Part shown: piece after piece, positions 47,979-60,600 of the stretch
Layout of the letters: every line of letters starts with the position of its first letter
How positions within the stretch are numbered: position 1 is the first letter of the stretch
From: Vicia villosa
Lineage: Eukaryota > Streptophyta > Magnoliopsida > Fabales > Fabaceae
DNA: 64,000 bases
Assembly (NCBI RefSeq): GCF_029867415.1
Contig: NC_081183.1
Location: forward strand, 141,507,951 to 141,571,950
Reading direction: 5' to 3'
Notes under the pieces: model-generated
What the model saw: the letters and a program-made list of their open reading frames with translations, nothing else
Database searches by the model: none
What the model was told of the DNA's origin: nothing
Made by a program: the position numbers and the translations under genes

Positions 47979-49164
47979 TTCTCGGCCGAGCCATGAGACA
48001 TCACTAGCAATTCCTTTCTTCCTCGCATGTGTGTGTTGCTAGTCTGATTTAACTGATATCTCATTCAGCCGTTGAACTTGATCAACTCACTCACTGAGTG
48101 CATGACAATAGAATTATGGCAAATCTGCTACAAGGACTCGTAAACTTGTAAGTGTTTTAAACCCAAGTAGCAAGATTTTGTTGGGTGATGGATTGATTGT
48201 AGATGGAAGCTGGATTTATTGGATAAAATAAGTAGAGGGAATGTTGGAGTTGTTAGGCTTAAGAGGAGTCTTTGACTCGAAGTAGTGAAATCCGAACTGT
48301 CGAGGTGTGGATTGAGACAACTAGAACTCCCAGGGTTTTGATTGGATGAAGTGAAACTTTCTATAAGTCTTGGTAACAGCAAAGGAAATCCATGCAGTAT
48401 CTATGTAGGGGTGTTGTAAGGGAATTTCTATGAACATGTCGAGTTGGAAGTTAGTAGGATTCATTACTGATGAGGGTACCAATGATGGATATGACTAGAG
48501 GACCGATGAGACGAAAGAACTCTTGGAAGTGGGGACAGAGAAGTTAGAACTTTCTAATTATGCCGGCATAGGCAGTGACTAGATAAGCAGGGAGATAGGC
48601 TCTGACTCAACTTGGTGAACCCTAGGCGGGAGTGGTTCCAAGTGAAGGGTTGGTAGGATGTGAGGATGTGGTAATCTATATTTGGGTGAATCTTGGATAT
48701 CTGACTGGTGGAAAAGGACATGTATTTCTGTTCTTTTTATTTTGTACTTAAGTTCTAGAACTACGCTAGATGGAATATGAAATGATATAGAAGCGCGAAG
48801 TGCATTAGCCTAAGTTTCTTGATAGTCATGATTCATCTGACTACGAGTGAAGCCATAGAACTACGCTTGGGATTGGGTGTTCAGGTGAGTAAGAACTAGC
48901 ATCTATCCGATGTATTAGTGAGATGATCACAATTATGTTGGTTGTTTGGAACCATAGTATACCTATTTGAACTGGATTATCCTTATAATCTCTTATGCAT
49001 GCGTGGGACGAATGAGTACGCCCATGGCATTAAAATCCGAGCTGGAATCTTAACTTCATGTCTAGCTTATTTCCTTATGAATAAGTAAATCTTGATGAGT
49101 GGCACTCTCAGGTTTTAGCATCCTGAGGAGTGTGATTGGAAGGATTCGAGGAACACGACCCATT
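47979..49164 (+). other. Degenerate leader of the truncated chromovirus
   Basis: About 1.2 kb downstream of the primer site with no supported ORF. It ends where a minus-strand gag fragment of another element begins. The rest of this element is not seen in the window. Confidence 0.55.
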
Positions 49165-49391
49165 GTTCCTACTCCTCCGGCATTACCTCCCAGTACACCA
49201 GCAATCATGCCCAGAGCCTCAGCGATAGCATCATCATTTCTTCCTCCTCTTCCAGCCATTGTTCTGCTTAAATCACAAACACTTCAGTCAGAACAAAAGT
49301 ATCGACAAATAAATCGTATTAGTCGCATACACAGGAAAAACTGACACTAAGACTCTGGTCACAACGACCGACTATGCTCTGATACCACTAT
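49165..49391 (-). pseudogene. Leader and first gag codons of a second chromovirus copy
   Basis: The minus strand from 49391 has the primer site (complement of ATGCTCTGATACCAC), the leader, then [18 protein letters not shown] (start 49259) matching the gag start at 55629. Similarity ends near 49165. The leader is about 70 bp longer than in the copy at 55630-55693. It follows an LTR in the same orientation as the main element. Confidence 0.85.
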
Positions 49392-51235
49392 TGTAACACC
49401 CCTCTAATAACCCGCGACAATTAACAAAATTAAATCAGAGTAAACATGCAAAGGGTGTCACAATTCAAAAATAAAAGAAAACACATGTTCGGCATATGTC
49501 ATGCTTTCACTGAAAACATCTAATTATAACTCATTAGATAAAAATCATGTTTTACACAGGGGAATTGAATCATCAAGTCAACATTACATCATTAATGTAC
49601 CAGACTTCAAACAAAATAAACAAATAGAGTTAAAATTGAAAACTCAAAACATCGCATTCCCAGTGTTACATCTATCAGAGCATGACACCGACAAAAAACT
49701 AAATCGACTTATGAGCTAATCCTCACCAAGTCGCGCCGCTATCCTCAATCTGAAAATGACAACAAGTAAGGGTGAGTCTCATCACAGTTAACCAATGTTA
49801 TTGCATCATAAATAACAATATATCATAGTTATATCATTCACCCAATCGTTTGATATTCAGACACATCATCGTCTCACATCTACAAACATCAAGTTATCAC
49901 ATAACATATATTAATCATGTTATAAAAATCATGCATATGTATGAAACAGACACTATGCATGTGGTACCAACATCATCAATGGGAAAACCCACCGACCGAT
50001 CTATCATCATCCATATTCTGCCCTGCCAGCACAGATTCCACACAGTGGGAACCTTGCCCTTCACTGAATCCTCTCATCATTAGGATTCAGCCCTCATCAA
50101 ATGACTATGAATGCATGCAAATATATATACAACATACTATCATCATCATCATACCATGAGTAGCATCATCTTATACTCATTCATCATCATCATTATTAAC
50201 AAGTATGTTCATATATATATATATATTAGCATCATTCAATAAAATCATATAACAATAACTCATACAGATTCATCAGTTCAAAAGTTGTCGCCAAACTTTC
50301 AAAATCACAAAACAGCAAAATCTGCAGGTCACGCTGGCCATACGCGTACCATACGCGTACCAACAGGGCCAAAATCTCACAAAACACGCACCATACGCGT
50401 ATGAGCAGATCCATTCATCCACACAAAACACACCATACGCGTATCATCAAGGCATACGTGTATAAACCAGGTACCATACGCGTATGAACAGAAGGTGCAA
50501 CCTGATGCACACATGGGGAGCGTATCATACGCGTATCACCCCCTCCATACGCGTATCATACGCGATCGGGAAGCAGTTACCAAAATTTTTTGGGTAAGTT
50601 GCAGGTTTTTGGTAACTGCTCTCCGATCGCGTATGATACGCGTATCACCCCCTCTATACAGCCTGCGATTTGGGTCTCAAAACCAGAAATTTTACTTTCT
50701 AAACAGCATAGAATTCACCCAACATCAACAGTTTATGATTCTACAATCGATTTTACTCATCACAACCCAAATCTATTCAGTTATTAGGAATTAACATGTT
50801 CAAATTCCAATCCAAATGATGAACAAAAAATGTAAAAATCTAGAATATAGAATCTATTGAATCCAAACAATACTCCTAATCCACGCTATTATTCATAATA
50901 CGATAATAGAGATTAAATGGAGAGTCCCCCCTTATCTTAGCCAAATTCTTGATCTTTGGTCTCTTCCTCTTCAGTTCTCCTTCACGTTCTTGTGTTCCCA
51001 AAACCTTCAGTCTTTCACGTTCTTTCTTTCTTTTCCAATCCCAATTATTTTTATGAAAATAATAATAAAATTAGTAAAAGCTTTACTATATCACACCCCC
51101 CTCTTTTACTATTTTCTCACATGGCCCAAATGCCATAAACCATTATTTTTCCATTATTTCACAAAATCCTTAATAATTCTAATTATTAATTCAATATTCC
51201 AATTAAATTAATATTAAAATTATACGGGTGTTATA
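49392..51235 (-). repeat. Chromovirus LTR shared between two internal regions
   Basis: On the minus strand it starts TATAACACCCG (TG mutated to TA) after a purine tract (AGTGGGGGAGAGT, about 51236-51249) and ends GGGTGTTACA at 49392. 1844 bp. The interior holds eight copies of the palindrome TACGCGTA (50341-50644) and an inverted repeat. It is the 3' LTR of the element to the right and, with the fragment on its left, also the 5' LTR of a second partial copy. Confidence 0.88.
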
Positions 51236-51269
51236 ACTCTCCCCCACTAAAAGAGTTTTCGTCCTCGAA

Positions 51270-54200
51270 AACATACCTCAGATAAAGAGTTCCGGATACG
51301 AATCCTTCATCTGGCTCTCTAGCTCTCAGGTAACATTTCCTTCAGCCGGTCCTCCCTAATCTACTCTGACTAAAGCTATTTCCTTGCCACGCAATTGCTT
51401 CAGTCTTCGGTCCTATATCCTCACAGGCAACGTCTCAACTGTTAAGTTGTCTTTCACCTGTACATCGTCTACTTGGATCACATGGGACGGATCCGAAATG
51501 TATTTCCTCAACTGAGATACATGAAATACATCATGCAAATTGGAAAGCATCGACGGAAAAGCAATACGATATGCCACTTCCCCCACTCTTTCAGAAATTT
51601 GGAATGGTCCAATAAAACGCGGAGTCAACTTCTTTGACTTCAATGCCCGACCAATACCTGTCATAGGAGTAACTCTCATAAACACATGATCTCCCTCTTG
51701 AAACTCAAGTGTTTTCCTCCTCTTGTCATGATGACTCTTCTGACGACTCTGAGAAGCTTTCATCTTCTCTTGAATCATATTAATCTTCTCCGTAGTCTGT
51801 TGTACAATTTCTGGTCCAATCACAGCACTCTCACCAGATTTGTACCAACACAACGGCGTCCTACATCTCCTACCATACAAAACCTCAAACGGAGCCATAC
51901 CAATACTCGAATGATAACTATTGTTGTAGGTAAACTCAATCAAAGGCAGATAACTATCCCAAGCACCTCCTTTTTCCAACACACAAGCCCTCACAAAATC
52001 CTCTAACGACTGAATCGTCCTCTCGGTCTGTCCATCCGTTTGCGGATGATAAGCAGAACTCAATCTCAGCTTTGTACCTAAAGCTTTCTACAAACCTTCC
52101 CAGAACTTAGACGTAAATCTCGTATCTCTGTCTGACACGATACTTGAAGGAACACCATGTGGACTAACTATCTTCTCAATATACAATTGAGCCAGTTTTT
52201 CCATCGGATAATCCATTCTTATCGGTATAAAATGTGCAGACTTCATCAACTTGTCCACCACAACCTAAATAGCTTCACAATTCTTAACAGTTCTCGGTAA
52301 CCCAGAAACAAAATCCATCGATATGCTATCCCACTTCCACTCAGGAATAAACATCGTTTGCATAAACCCAGATGGCTTCTGATGCTCAATTTTTGACTTC
52401 TGACACGTCAAACAAGAATATACAAACTCAGCAATTTCTTTCTTCATTCCAGGACACCAAATTAGCTTTTTCAAATCATGATACATCTTGGTAGCACCAG
52501 GATGAATACTTAATCCACTACGGTGTCCTTCCAAAATACGGTTTCGGAGTTCAGCCACATCAGGAACACAAACTCGGTCACCAAACCTCAGTATACCATT
52601 CTCGTCAACTCTGAATTCACCACTCTTGCCTTGATTAATCCAAGTCAACTTATCAATCAATTCAACATCAGCTTTCTGACCTTCTCTAATTTCCTCAAGA
52701 ATACTACTAGTTAGCTTTAGCATACCCAATTTAACACTAGTAGGAGTACCTCCACACACCAAACTCAAATCTCTGAATTGTTCGATCAAATCCAATTCCT
52801 TCACCATTAGCATAGACATATGTAAAGTCTTCCTACTCAATGCATCAGCAACTACGTTTGCCTTACCCGGATGGTAATTCAAACCAAAATCATAATCTTT
52901 GAGTAATTCTAGCCACCTTCTCTGCCTCATATTCAACTCTTTCTGATCAAAGAGATACTTTAGACTCTTATGATCACTGAACACCCCAAACCTCGAACCA
53001 TACAAATAATGTCGCCACAACTTCAAAACAAAAACCACAGCTGCCAACTCTAAATCATGAGTCGGATAATTCCTTTCATGCACTTTGAGTTGTCTTGACG
53101 CATAAGCGACCACTTGTTGATTCTGCATCAGCACACCACCTAAACCCATCAACGAAGCATCACAATAAACCACAAACGATTATGTCGGATTTGGCAAAAT
53201 CAAAATAGGAGCACTAGTCAACCTCCTCTTCAGCTCTTGGAATCCTTCTTCACATTTTGCGTCCCAAATAAAAGCATGACCTTTCCTGGTCAATTTAGTT
53301 AATGGAAATGCTAACTTTGAAAATCCTTCAATGAACTTTCTGTATTAACCTGCAAGACCAAGAAAACTACGCATCTCTGACACTGACTTCGGAGCTTCCC
53401 ACTGCGATATCGCTTCTATCTTTGTAGGATCAACCGCAATACCATTCTTAGAAATCACGTGTCCCAGAAAACTGTCTTCTTCTAACCAAAATTCACACTT
53501 CGACAGTTTCGCAAAAAGTTGCTTCTCTTTTAACAGCTCTAATACAATTCTAAGATGTTCCGCATGTTCTTCCTCATTCTTAGAATATATCAGAATATCA
53601 TCTATAAACACCACCACGAACTTATCGAGATAAGGATGAAATATCTTGTTCATATACTCCATAAAAACACCAGGTGCATTAGTAACTCCAAACGGCATTA
53701 CCGAATACTCATAATGTCCATACCTTGTTCTAAAAGCAGTCTTCTGAATGTCGTCATCTTTCACACAAATTTGGTGATACCCAGACCTCAGATAAATCTT
53801 ACTAAATACACATGCTCCAACCAGTTGATCCATCAAATCATCAATCATCGGCAATGGATACCGATTCTTGATAGTAACCTTGTTCAATTGTCTGTAATCC
53901 ACACACAGCCTCATCGAACCCTCTTTCTTCTTCACTAGCAACACAGGTGCACCCCACAGAGAAACACTAGGACGAATGAATTTCTTCTCAAGCAATTCTT
54001 CTAACTGCTACTTCAGTTCAGTCAACTCAGACGACGGTATACGATACGGTGCCATCGACACTGGACTAGTTCCCGAAACCAATTCAATAGAAAATTCTAC
54101 TTCTCTTTCTGGTGGTAATTCATTCACATCTTCTGGAAAAACTTCTAGAAACTAACATACCACTGGTAGTTCGCTACTCGCCACTTTCTCTTTTAAATAC

Positions 54201-54349
54201 ATCAATCCAAACAACATAAACACTGTTGCACCATCCCCGATAGCCTCATTCACCTGTCTAGATGTCATTTCCAGGTCATCAGAACTAACCTCTTCAGGAA
54301 AAATTACCGTCTTCGCAAAACAGTTGATATGAACACGGTTGAATTCCAA
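51270..54349 (-). pseudogene. Chromovirus pol (RT, RNase H, integrase, chromodomain), degenerate
   Basis: Minus-strand pol in several open pieces. RT (53995-53345): [11 protein letters not shown] where the relative has [11 protein letters not shown] (loss of a catalytic Asp, 53792-53794), but FIDDILIYS is intact. RNase H and integrase zinc region (53173-52265): [53 protein letters not shown]. Integrase C-terminal part (52063-51413): [20 protein letters not shown]. Chromodomain (about 51410-51270) with two stops. Further stops at about 53344, 53172, 52264 and 52089. Same lineage as the plus-strand chromovirus at 4410-34618. Confidence 0.9.
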
Positions 54350-54396
54350 CTAGTTTATTCCCAGGATTACATCGAGTTGTTTCAATGGAAGGCACA

Positions 54397-55629
54397 CTAA
54401 GTCCATCCCGAATTCCCTACCAAAACCGGACAATTCAAGCATGCAGACAAAGTAGATACTGAACCCGACACAGGAGTGTAAATAACCATACTTCCATTTA
54501 TGTCAGATATCTCTAGATTCAACCTCATAGCACAATCCAAAGAAATAAAAGAATGAGTTGCTCCAGTATCAATAATCGCAACTAAAGGTGTGCCATGAAT
54601 GAAACACGTATCTTTAATATATCTGTCTTTTGGAGTAGTCTCTGACCCGGTCAAAGCAAAAACCTTTCCTCCCGATTGGTTCTTCTTTGGCTTGGTACAA
54701 TTCGGACTGATGTGACCTTCTTCACCACAGTTATAACAATTCACAACCTTCTTCTTACAATCAGTAGCAATATGGCCCACTTGGTCACACTTGTAACACT
54801 TCTTCTGATCAAGATTACACTCGTCCCTACGATGTCCCATCTCACCATAATTATAACATCTGATACGAGCACTGGAATCTCCCCCACTGGGTTTCTTCCA
54901 ATCAGCAGACTTACCTCTACCATATGGTTTACCTCTATCCATAGGCTTCTTACACTTTCTGTCAACCAACTCGCAAGAGTGAGATGACTCCAGCTTGATG
55001 TTATCTTCCTCAAAAATCTTGCTACAGTCCACTAAGTCAACAAACCTCTGAATCCTCTGGTATCCAATGCCTTGCTTGATCTCATCACGAAGGCCATTCT
55101 CAAATTTGACACATTTTGAGAACTCACTGGCTTCATCATTGTTGTAGTGAACATAGTACTTTGTCAACTCAACAAACTTTGCAGCATACTCTGGTACTGT
55201 CATATTACCTTGCACCAGCTCCAGAAATTCGATTTCTTTTCTGCCCCTAACATCCTCAGGGAAGTACCTTCTCAGAAATTCCCTTTTGAATACATCCCAA
55301 GTGACTTCTATACCATCAGCATCCAATTCAGCTTTGGTTGCCATCCACCAGTCATCCGCCTCTTCCGACAGCATATGCATGCCATACCTCACCTTGAGAT
55401 TCTCAGCATAATCGATGACTCTGAAAATCCTCTCGATCACCTTTAGCCATTTCTGAGCACCCTCGGGATCATGCGTGCCTTTGAACAATGGGGGATTGTT
55501 CCTCTGAAAATTCCCCAGTTGCCTATCAGCACCAATCCCTACTCCTCCGGCATTACCTCCCAGCACACCAGTAATCATACCCAGAGCCTCAGCGATAGCA
55601 TCATCATTTCTTCCTCCTCTTCCAGCCAT
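54397..55629 (-). pseudogene. Chromovirus gag-protease, frameshifted at its end
   Basis: 410 codons from MAGRGGRNDD. A gag domain (EADDWWMATK, EFLRRYFPEDVRGRKE), three CCHC knuckles of which the first is damaged (CYNYGEMGHRRDEC, second Cys replaced by Tyr), the other two intact (CYKCDQVGHIATDC, CYNCGEEGHISPNC), then the aspartic protease motif [10 protein letters not shown]. The frame ends in GNSGWT; the continuation is found in another frame from 54349. Gag zinc knuckles bind the RNA genome, so the first knuckle change alone would weaken packaging. Confidence 0.9.
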
Positions 55630-55671
55630 TGTTCAGGAAAGACTGACACTAAGACTCTAGTCACAACGACC

Positions 55672-55692
55672 GACTATGCTCTGATACCACTA
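55672..55692 (-). other. Primer binding site of the minus-strand chromovirus
   Basis: Minus strand reads AGTGGTATCAGAGCATA, matching initiator tRNA-Met, between the LTR fragment and gag. Confidence 0.88.
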
Positions 55693-55693
55693 T

Positions 55694-55805
55694 TGTAACA
55701 CCCCTCTAATAACCCGCGACAATTAACAAAATTAAATCAGAGTAAACATGCAAAGGGTGTCGCAATTAAAAAATAAAAGAAAACACACGTTCGACATATG
55801 TCATG
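55694..55805 (-). repeat. 5' LTR fragment of the minus-strand chromovirus
   Basis: Closely matches 49392-49503 (CCCCTCTAATAACCCGCGAC, AAACATGCAAAGGGTGTC). It stops at TCATG (55801-55805), where the Ogre-like LTR begins; the rest of the LTR should lie beyond the window. Confidence 0.92.
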
Positions 55806-58800
55806 TGTCATACCCCAAAATTTGCCCTCTTTATTTCGTCTTCAATGATTCAAGGTTCAAGGGACTATTCAAAGCAACATTCTCCTAATCGAGGGCCTTT
55901 TAAATTAGGGTTTGTATGATATCAAAAGAGTTTGAATCTCTGAGGACTCAAATGGATCTCAAGGTGCCTCATATGTCTCAAAGCATCTCCATGTCAAAAG
56001 TCAAGCTTCATTTCCAAGGATTGCTCACTCAATGGCTCAGATGATCTACAGTCGACTAGTTTGACCTAAAAGTTAACTATGGTCAAAGTACAGTCGAAAC
56101 TCCTGACTTTTGGTAAACATCAAGTATTTGGGGTTGTATCCATAATTTGATCAAAGGTTGATCATGATCCATTAATAAAAACTCAGAAATGAACAAAGTC
56201 AAAAGGTTCAAATTAGGGTTTTTTATAGGAGAAAGTCAACTCAACTTTGACTGGCCATAACTTCCACATGGAGTATCAAAAATTTCCCAATCAAAGCCTA
56301 TTTTGAAGGAAATTGGATTCTCTACAACTTTGTCTCTCACATGCCAAGGCCAGAAATACTTCATTCAAGATATATGATCCAATAGATTATAAGTCCTTTT
56401 AAAAGTCAACAAAAACACCTTTTGGGTCAAAGCTCATAAATTGAGCATGGAAGCTCCAATTGAGGTGAAACAAAAAGAATCATTTAGAGGACACCCTAAG
56501 CTTTCTAAAAAGTCCTAGAATGCATTCATATGATTAAAATCGAGGGAGATACAAAGCTCAGAAGTTGGTCGATTTTAGTGAAATACACAAAACTTTAATT
56601 AGGTAATTTTGGTTTTCTTGACTAATGGGCCTTTCATTTGGATTCTAAATATGCCCATGACCTTAAGAGAGACCTTGACATCCATAATTTTATTTTTAGG
56701 ATTTTATTAATAATTATTTGAATGTTTATTCATTTAGATAATAAATAAATCATTAAAAAATGAAATAATTAATATAAATCATAAAAATATAGAGAAACTT
56801 TCTAGAAGCTAAAAGGCTGATTTTTTTGAGAAAGAAATCGTGTGGGTTAAAGCTTGATTTTGTTAATGGAGGACTAAAAATAAAAGTTTCAATATCATCT
56901 CCAAATCAAGCTATAATCATGGAAATCATGAAGATTTGATATGGTTTTTGTAAACCTAATTAGTCCCCTATAAGTAGAAAAGGTACTGGGATGCAGAGGG
57001 GGATTTTTTTCCGGGCCTCAATGATCCTGTCCGAGTTCAAAAGTGTCAAAGAAATCAAAGGATGATTTTGAATTTGCAGACAGAATTACGGGTTTTTAAG
57101 CACTAAGAGAGCTTCATTGACTTTCTTTGAAGCGAATTGGAATATCACGGACGTCTGAAGCGTGTGGAATCACCGTCAGTACAGTCATGGTTTGGTTGTT
57201 CTTAACTTGTTTTGATTTTAACATTGCAAGCAGTATAAGTAATATTTGATCATGAATTATTGTTAGTGTTGATGCATGGAACGTTTTTGGATACTTTAAT
57301 TCATGTTTTGATGCAGATACGGCAAACGACCATTGTTAGGGTTCTTGAATGGTAATTTAGGGATTTTCATTTAAAGCAAAATTAGGCCAAATAACCGAGC
57401 CCATCATACTCGGGAGGAAATTTAGAATCAATTCATGGCCTTCTCTTGGATTTATATTGTGGATTGTGGATTTTTGAGGATGTGCAGGCATTAGCTACGA
57501 GTTAGATCGCAGTTAAAAGGAAGCATTTTCGTAGCAGATTTTCTGGGCATGGAAGGTGAAGAAGACGATTACGTGGCGAATGGGCATTGGTCCGATTTGA
57601 AAATACTGGGAGCGCGCGTTTTGGTTTGTTGGATTCCATGTAACATTTGTTTTTATATAATAATACATTCGCGTGTTTTATTGACAACGTGGAAATTTGG
57701 TAGCTTTGGCAAGAGGCTCTTAGTGATGAAGGAAAGAATTGGGGTTCGAACCCCATACGCAACATGTATTTTTTTGATAACTTGTATTGTTTTCAGCTGC
57801 TTACAAATCATGCGCAACGAGTATACACGCCCCTACCATGCACCCTTCTTATCAGCCATTGGATTTCCAACAATCAGGATCTTAAGGTCACCAGCTGCAC
57901 CTCCATTATGGACACTCAGGAATACAGCAACATAGGATTAAAACCAAGTTTATTTGTATTTTTTTATTATGATTATTTATATAATTGTATGATTAATCCT
58001 AATTATGTATATACATATATAATTTGATTTTTTTGGTTAGATTAATAATATGATTAATATTAGGATTATAATATAAATTAGAATTAGGCTAATGACTATG
58101 ATTTAGGATTATCTCCCGATTATTTTCCCGATTATTCGATTTAATTAATTTTAATCAATTTTAATTATAAATCACAAAAACCCTAGAAAGGTTATAAGTA
58201 TTAGGGTTTGCCCAATCCCATTGGCCACTTGGCCGAAGTATTAGGGAATTAATTCATTATTCGTTTCGACATAATCTATTGGTCGCGATGGGTAATAATC
58301 GATTAATTAATTATTTAATTAATTAAAATAACAAAAACACATTTATTTTTGCTAAATGGTTTTAACCAAATCTATTGGTTACGATGATTAGCACTTCCCT
58401 TTAAAAATTCATTATTATTTTTAATCAAAGCTATTGATTATGAGGGATAACGATAAAATTAAATAATTAAAACACATCAATTTGCTAACGGTGATAATCG
58501 AAACAATCGATTAGAATAATTAGCAATGCTTTTATTAATCTGTTAATTATGGTGATCAAACCTATTGATCGTCGCGATTAATAGTACAAATCAAACCAGG
58601 GTTGCACGCCCAAATCCTAAAATACTCCTCCAAACTACGGATTTTCATCTCTTCAATACTGCGATTTTCAAAACAACTACGATAAGGTAATTCAAAATAC
58701 CTTGCGAACTTCGCATGATAAGGTAACTCAAAATACCTTCAAACAAACATCATACTAATTCTAAGGCGTACAACCCTGGCCTGAACTACGTTGAATCTGA

Positions 58801-59050
58801 TTCTCCCTAAGGAGAAACGTAGGCACTTTTCCCCTGTTCATTTCCTTAGCTATTAAACCTTAACAATTTTAGCCATAAAACTGTTACCTTAGACTCAAAA
58901 CCATAGGAAAGGGTTAAGGGTGCCTAATACCTTCCCTTGACCTGATTATAATAACTTACCCCGAATCTCTTAACTTCGTAGGGTTTCCTATTCGCCCTGG
59001 TAGAATAGGTGGCGACTCTAAAAGCTTAATTTTTAGGGCAGGTTGCTACA
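55806..59050 (+). repeat. 5' LTR of the Ogre-like element, about 3.25 kb
   Basis: TGTCATACCCC...GGTTGCTACA. The 14-bp palindrome GGGGTTCGAACCCC (57740-57753) contains a pol III B-box-like core. ORFs inside (for example 57549-57935) have no recognisable domain and are treated as chance. Confidence 0.8.
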
Positions 59051-59055
59051 GCTGA

Positions 59056-59070
59056 CGACTCTGCTGGGGA
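59056..59070 (+). other. Primer binding site (tRNA-Arg type)
   Basis: CGACTCTGCTGGGGA begins five bases after the LTR end. Ogre/Tat elements characteristically use tRNA-Arg, unlike the tRNA-Met sites of the other elements here. Confidence 0.8.
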
Positions 59071-59900
59071 TAAGTGATAACAAAATTGTAAATTATTATG
59101 CTCCTATAAGTTTTGACAGGGTTTAGGTTTTTGGCAAAATTTTTAGGTTTTTGGCGAATTCTTTTTAGGGTTTGGCTAATTTGTCATTTTAGGGTTTATG
59201 TTTTTTTTATAAATATTTAATTTATATTTATTTATTTATTGGTCATTTCATTTATTTACCGCAATTCCGTTTATTTACAGTAATTTAAATAAATATCTGT
59301 TTATTTAAATATTTGCTGTTTTACTGCATTTTCTGAATAATAGGCAGCCGGATCTTGAGGTTAGTTTTTAAACATTTAAATCTAATTTTATTTATTTATT
59401 TACTTATTTATAAGTTCATTTATTTACAACAATTTAGTTAAATATTTGTTTATGTGAATATTTGCTATTTTATTGCATCTTTTGGGATATGTAAAATTGT
59501 GTTGAAATCTAAGTGTGGGAATTATCCTTAAGACCAGGGGGGACTTGAATCGCCTACGATTCCTATTGATAATTCCACTCAGAGTGGGTTGAATATCCGG
59601 AAATGTCCAATACGAGGCTTGACTTTGTTGAGGGCATGACTTGGTATTTGGCTGATCTCTCTGGGAACCTACCCCAAAAACTCGAACCTCATGGATAAAT
59701 GAGTTGTTCTAAAATCCAAAGAGACAAAAAGTCTCGGAGGCTACGAACGACCCCATGAGACCTTCTAGAACATACCAATGGGAAGGGTAGGCACCCTAAG
59801 CCGTTACGTCGAACCTATGAACCTATGGCTTATGTGCTTATTATACGTGTGCAATTTATATACGCGAATGTCTTGCGTTTTAATTTTTTGCAGGTATTCC
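59071..59900 (+). other. Leader of the Ogre-like element, first part
   Basis: Contains TTTAGGTTTTTGGC-type repeats (59120-59200) and ATTTATTTATTT runs (about 59225-59410). No ORF recognised. Confidence 0.55.
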
Positions 59901-60600
59901 TACGCGTTTCCTGGCCTGCAGGGACTCTATTTCCAAGACCACGTCATTCCCATGAAGGACACCTCCATTTATGCGTGTCGATTGGCCTCTCGATGGCCAT
60001 GAGATCTAGTGACTGTCTTGAACGGTCACCCCGCGCCTGCATCTATGCATTCCCTAGCCTGTAGGGATTCTATTTTTAAAATTGCATCCTTCGTACGAAG
60101 GACGTCCTCATTAATGCACGTCGATTGGCTTCACGACGGCCATGAGAGCTGGTAACTGTCTTGAACGGTCAACCCGTGTTGCTCCTACACACTCCCTAGC
60201 CCGTAGGAATTTTCTTTTACGTCCATGTGTTTTTACAACGACGTGTCCTTCCCCTGAAGGACATCCTCATTAATGCACGTCGATTGGCCTCTCGATGGCC
60301 ATGAGAGCTGGTAACTGTCTTGAACGGTCAACTCGTGCTTGCTCCCACGCACCTCCTAACTTGTGTAGGATTTGGATTTCCATCTATACATCTTCCATCC
60401 CTAGCCTGTAGGGATTTTCATTTTGTTCGATATCGTCCTTAGATAGGTTGTGTTCCGCATAGAGAACCTTCCCACGAGGGACAACTTCATTGGTACAAGT
60501 CGAACGGCCTCTCGATGGCCATGAGATTTGGTGACTGCCGTGAACGGTCACCAGCCACTACTTTCTGCCTACGCCCTAATCTAAGGGATTTCTATTGGTG
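59900..60600 (+). repeat. Tandem array with an 80-bp conserved core, four units
   Basis: Cores start at GAAGGAC 59954, 60097 and 60256 and at CGAGGGAC about 60475. Each contains TCGATTGGCCTCTCGATGGC or a variant, CATGAGA, and CTGTCTTGAACGGTCA. Spacing 143, 159 and about 219 bp; each is followed by CCTAGCCTGTAGGGATT or a variant. Confidence 0.88.

Noticed and set aside
57549..57935. 128-codon frame inside the Ogre-like LTR
   Set aside because: It lies wholly within an LTR, and no domain is visible.
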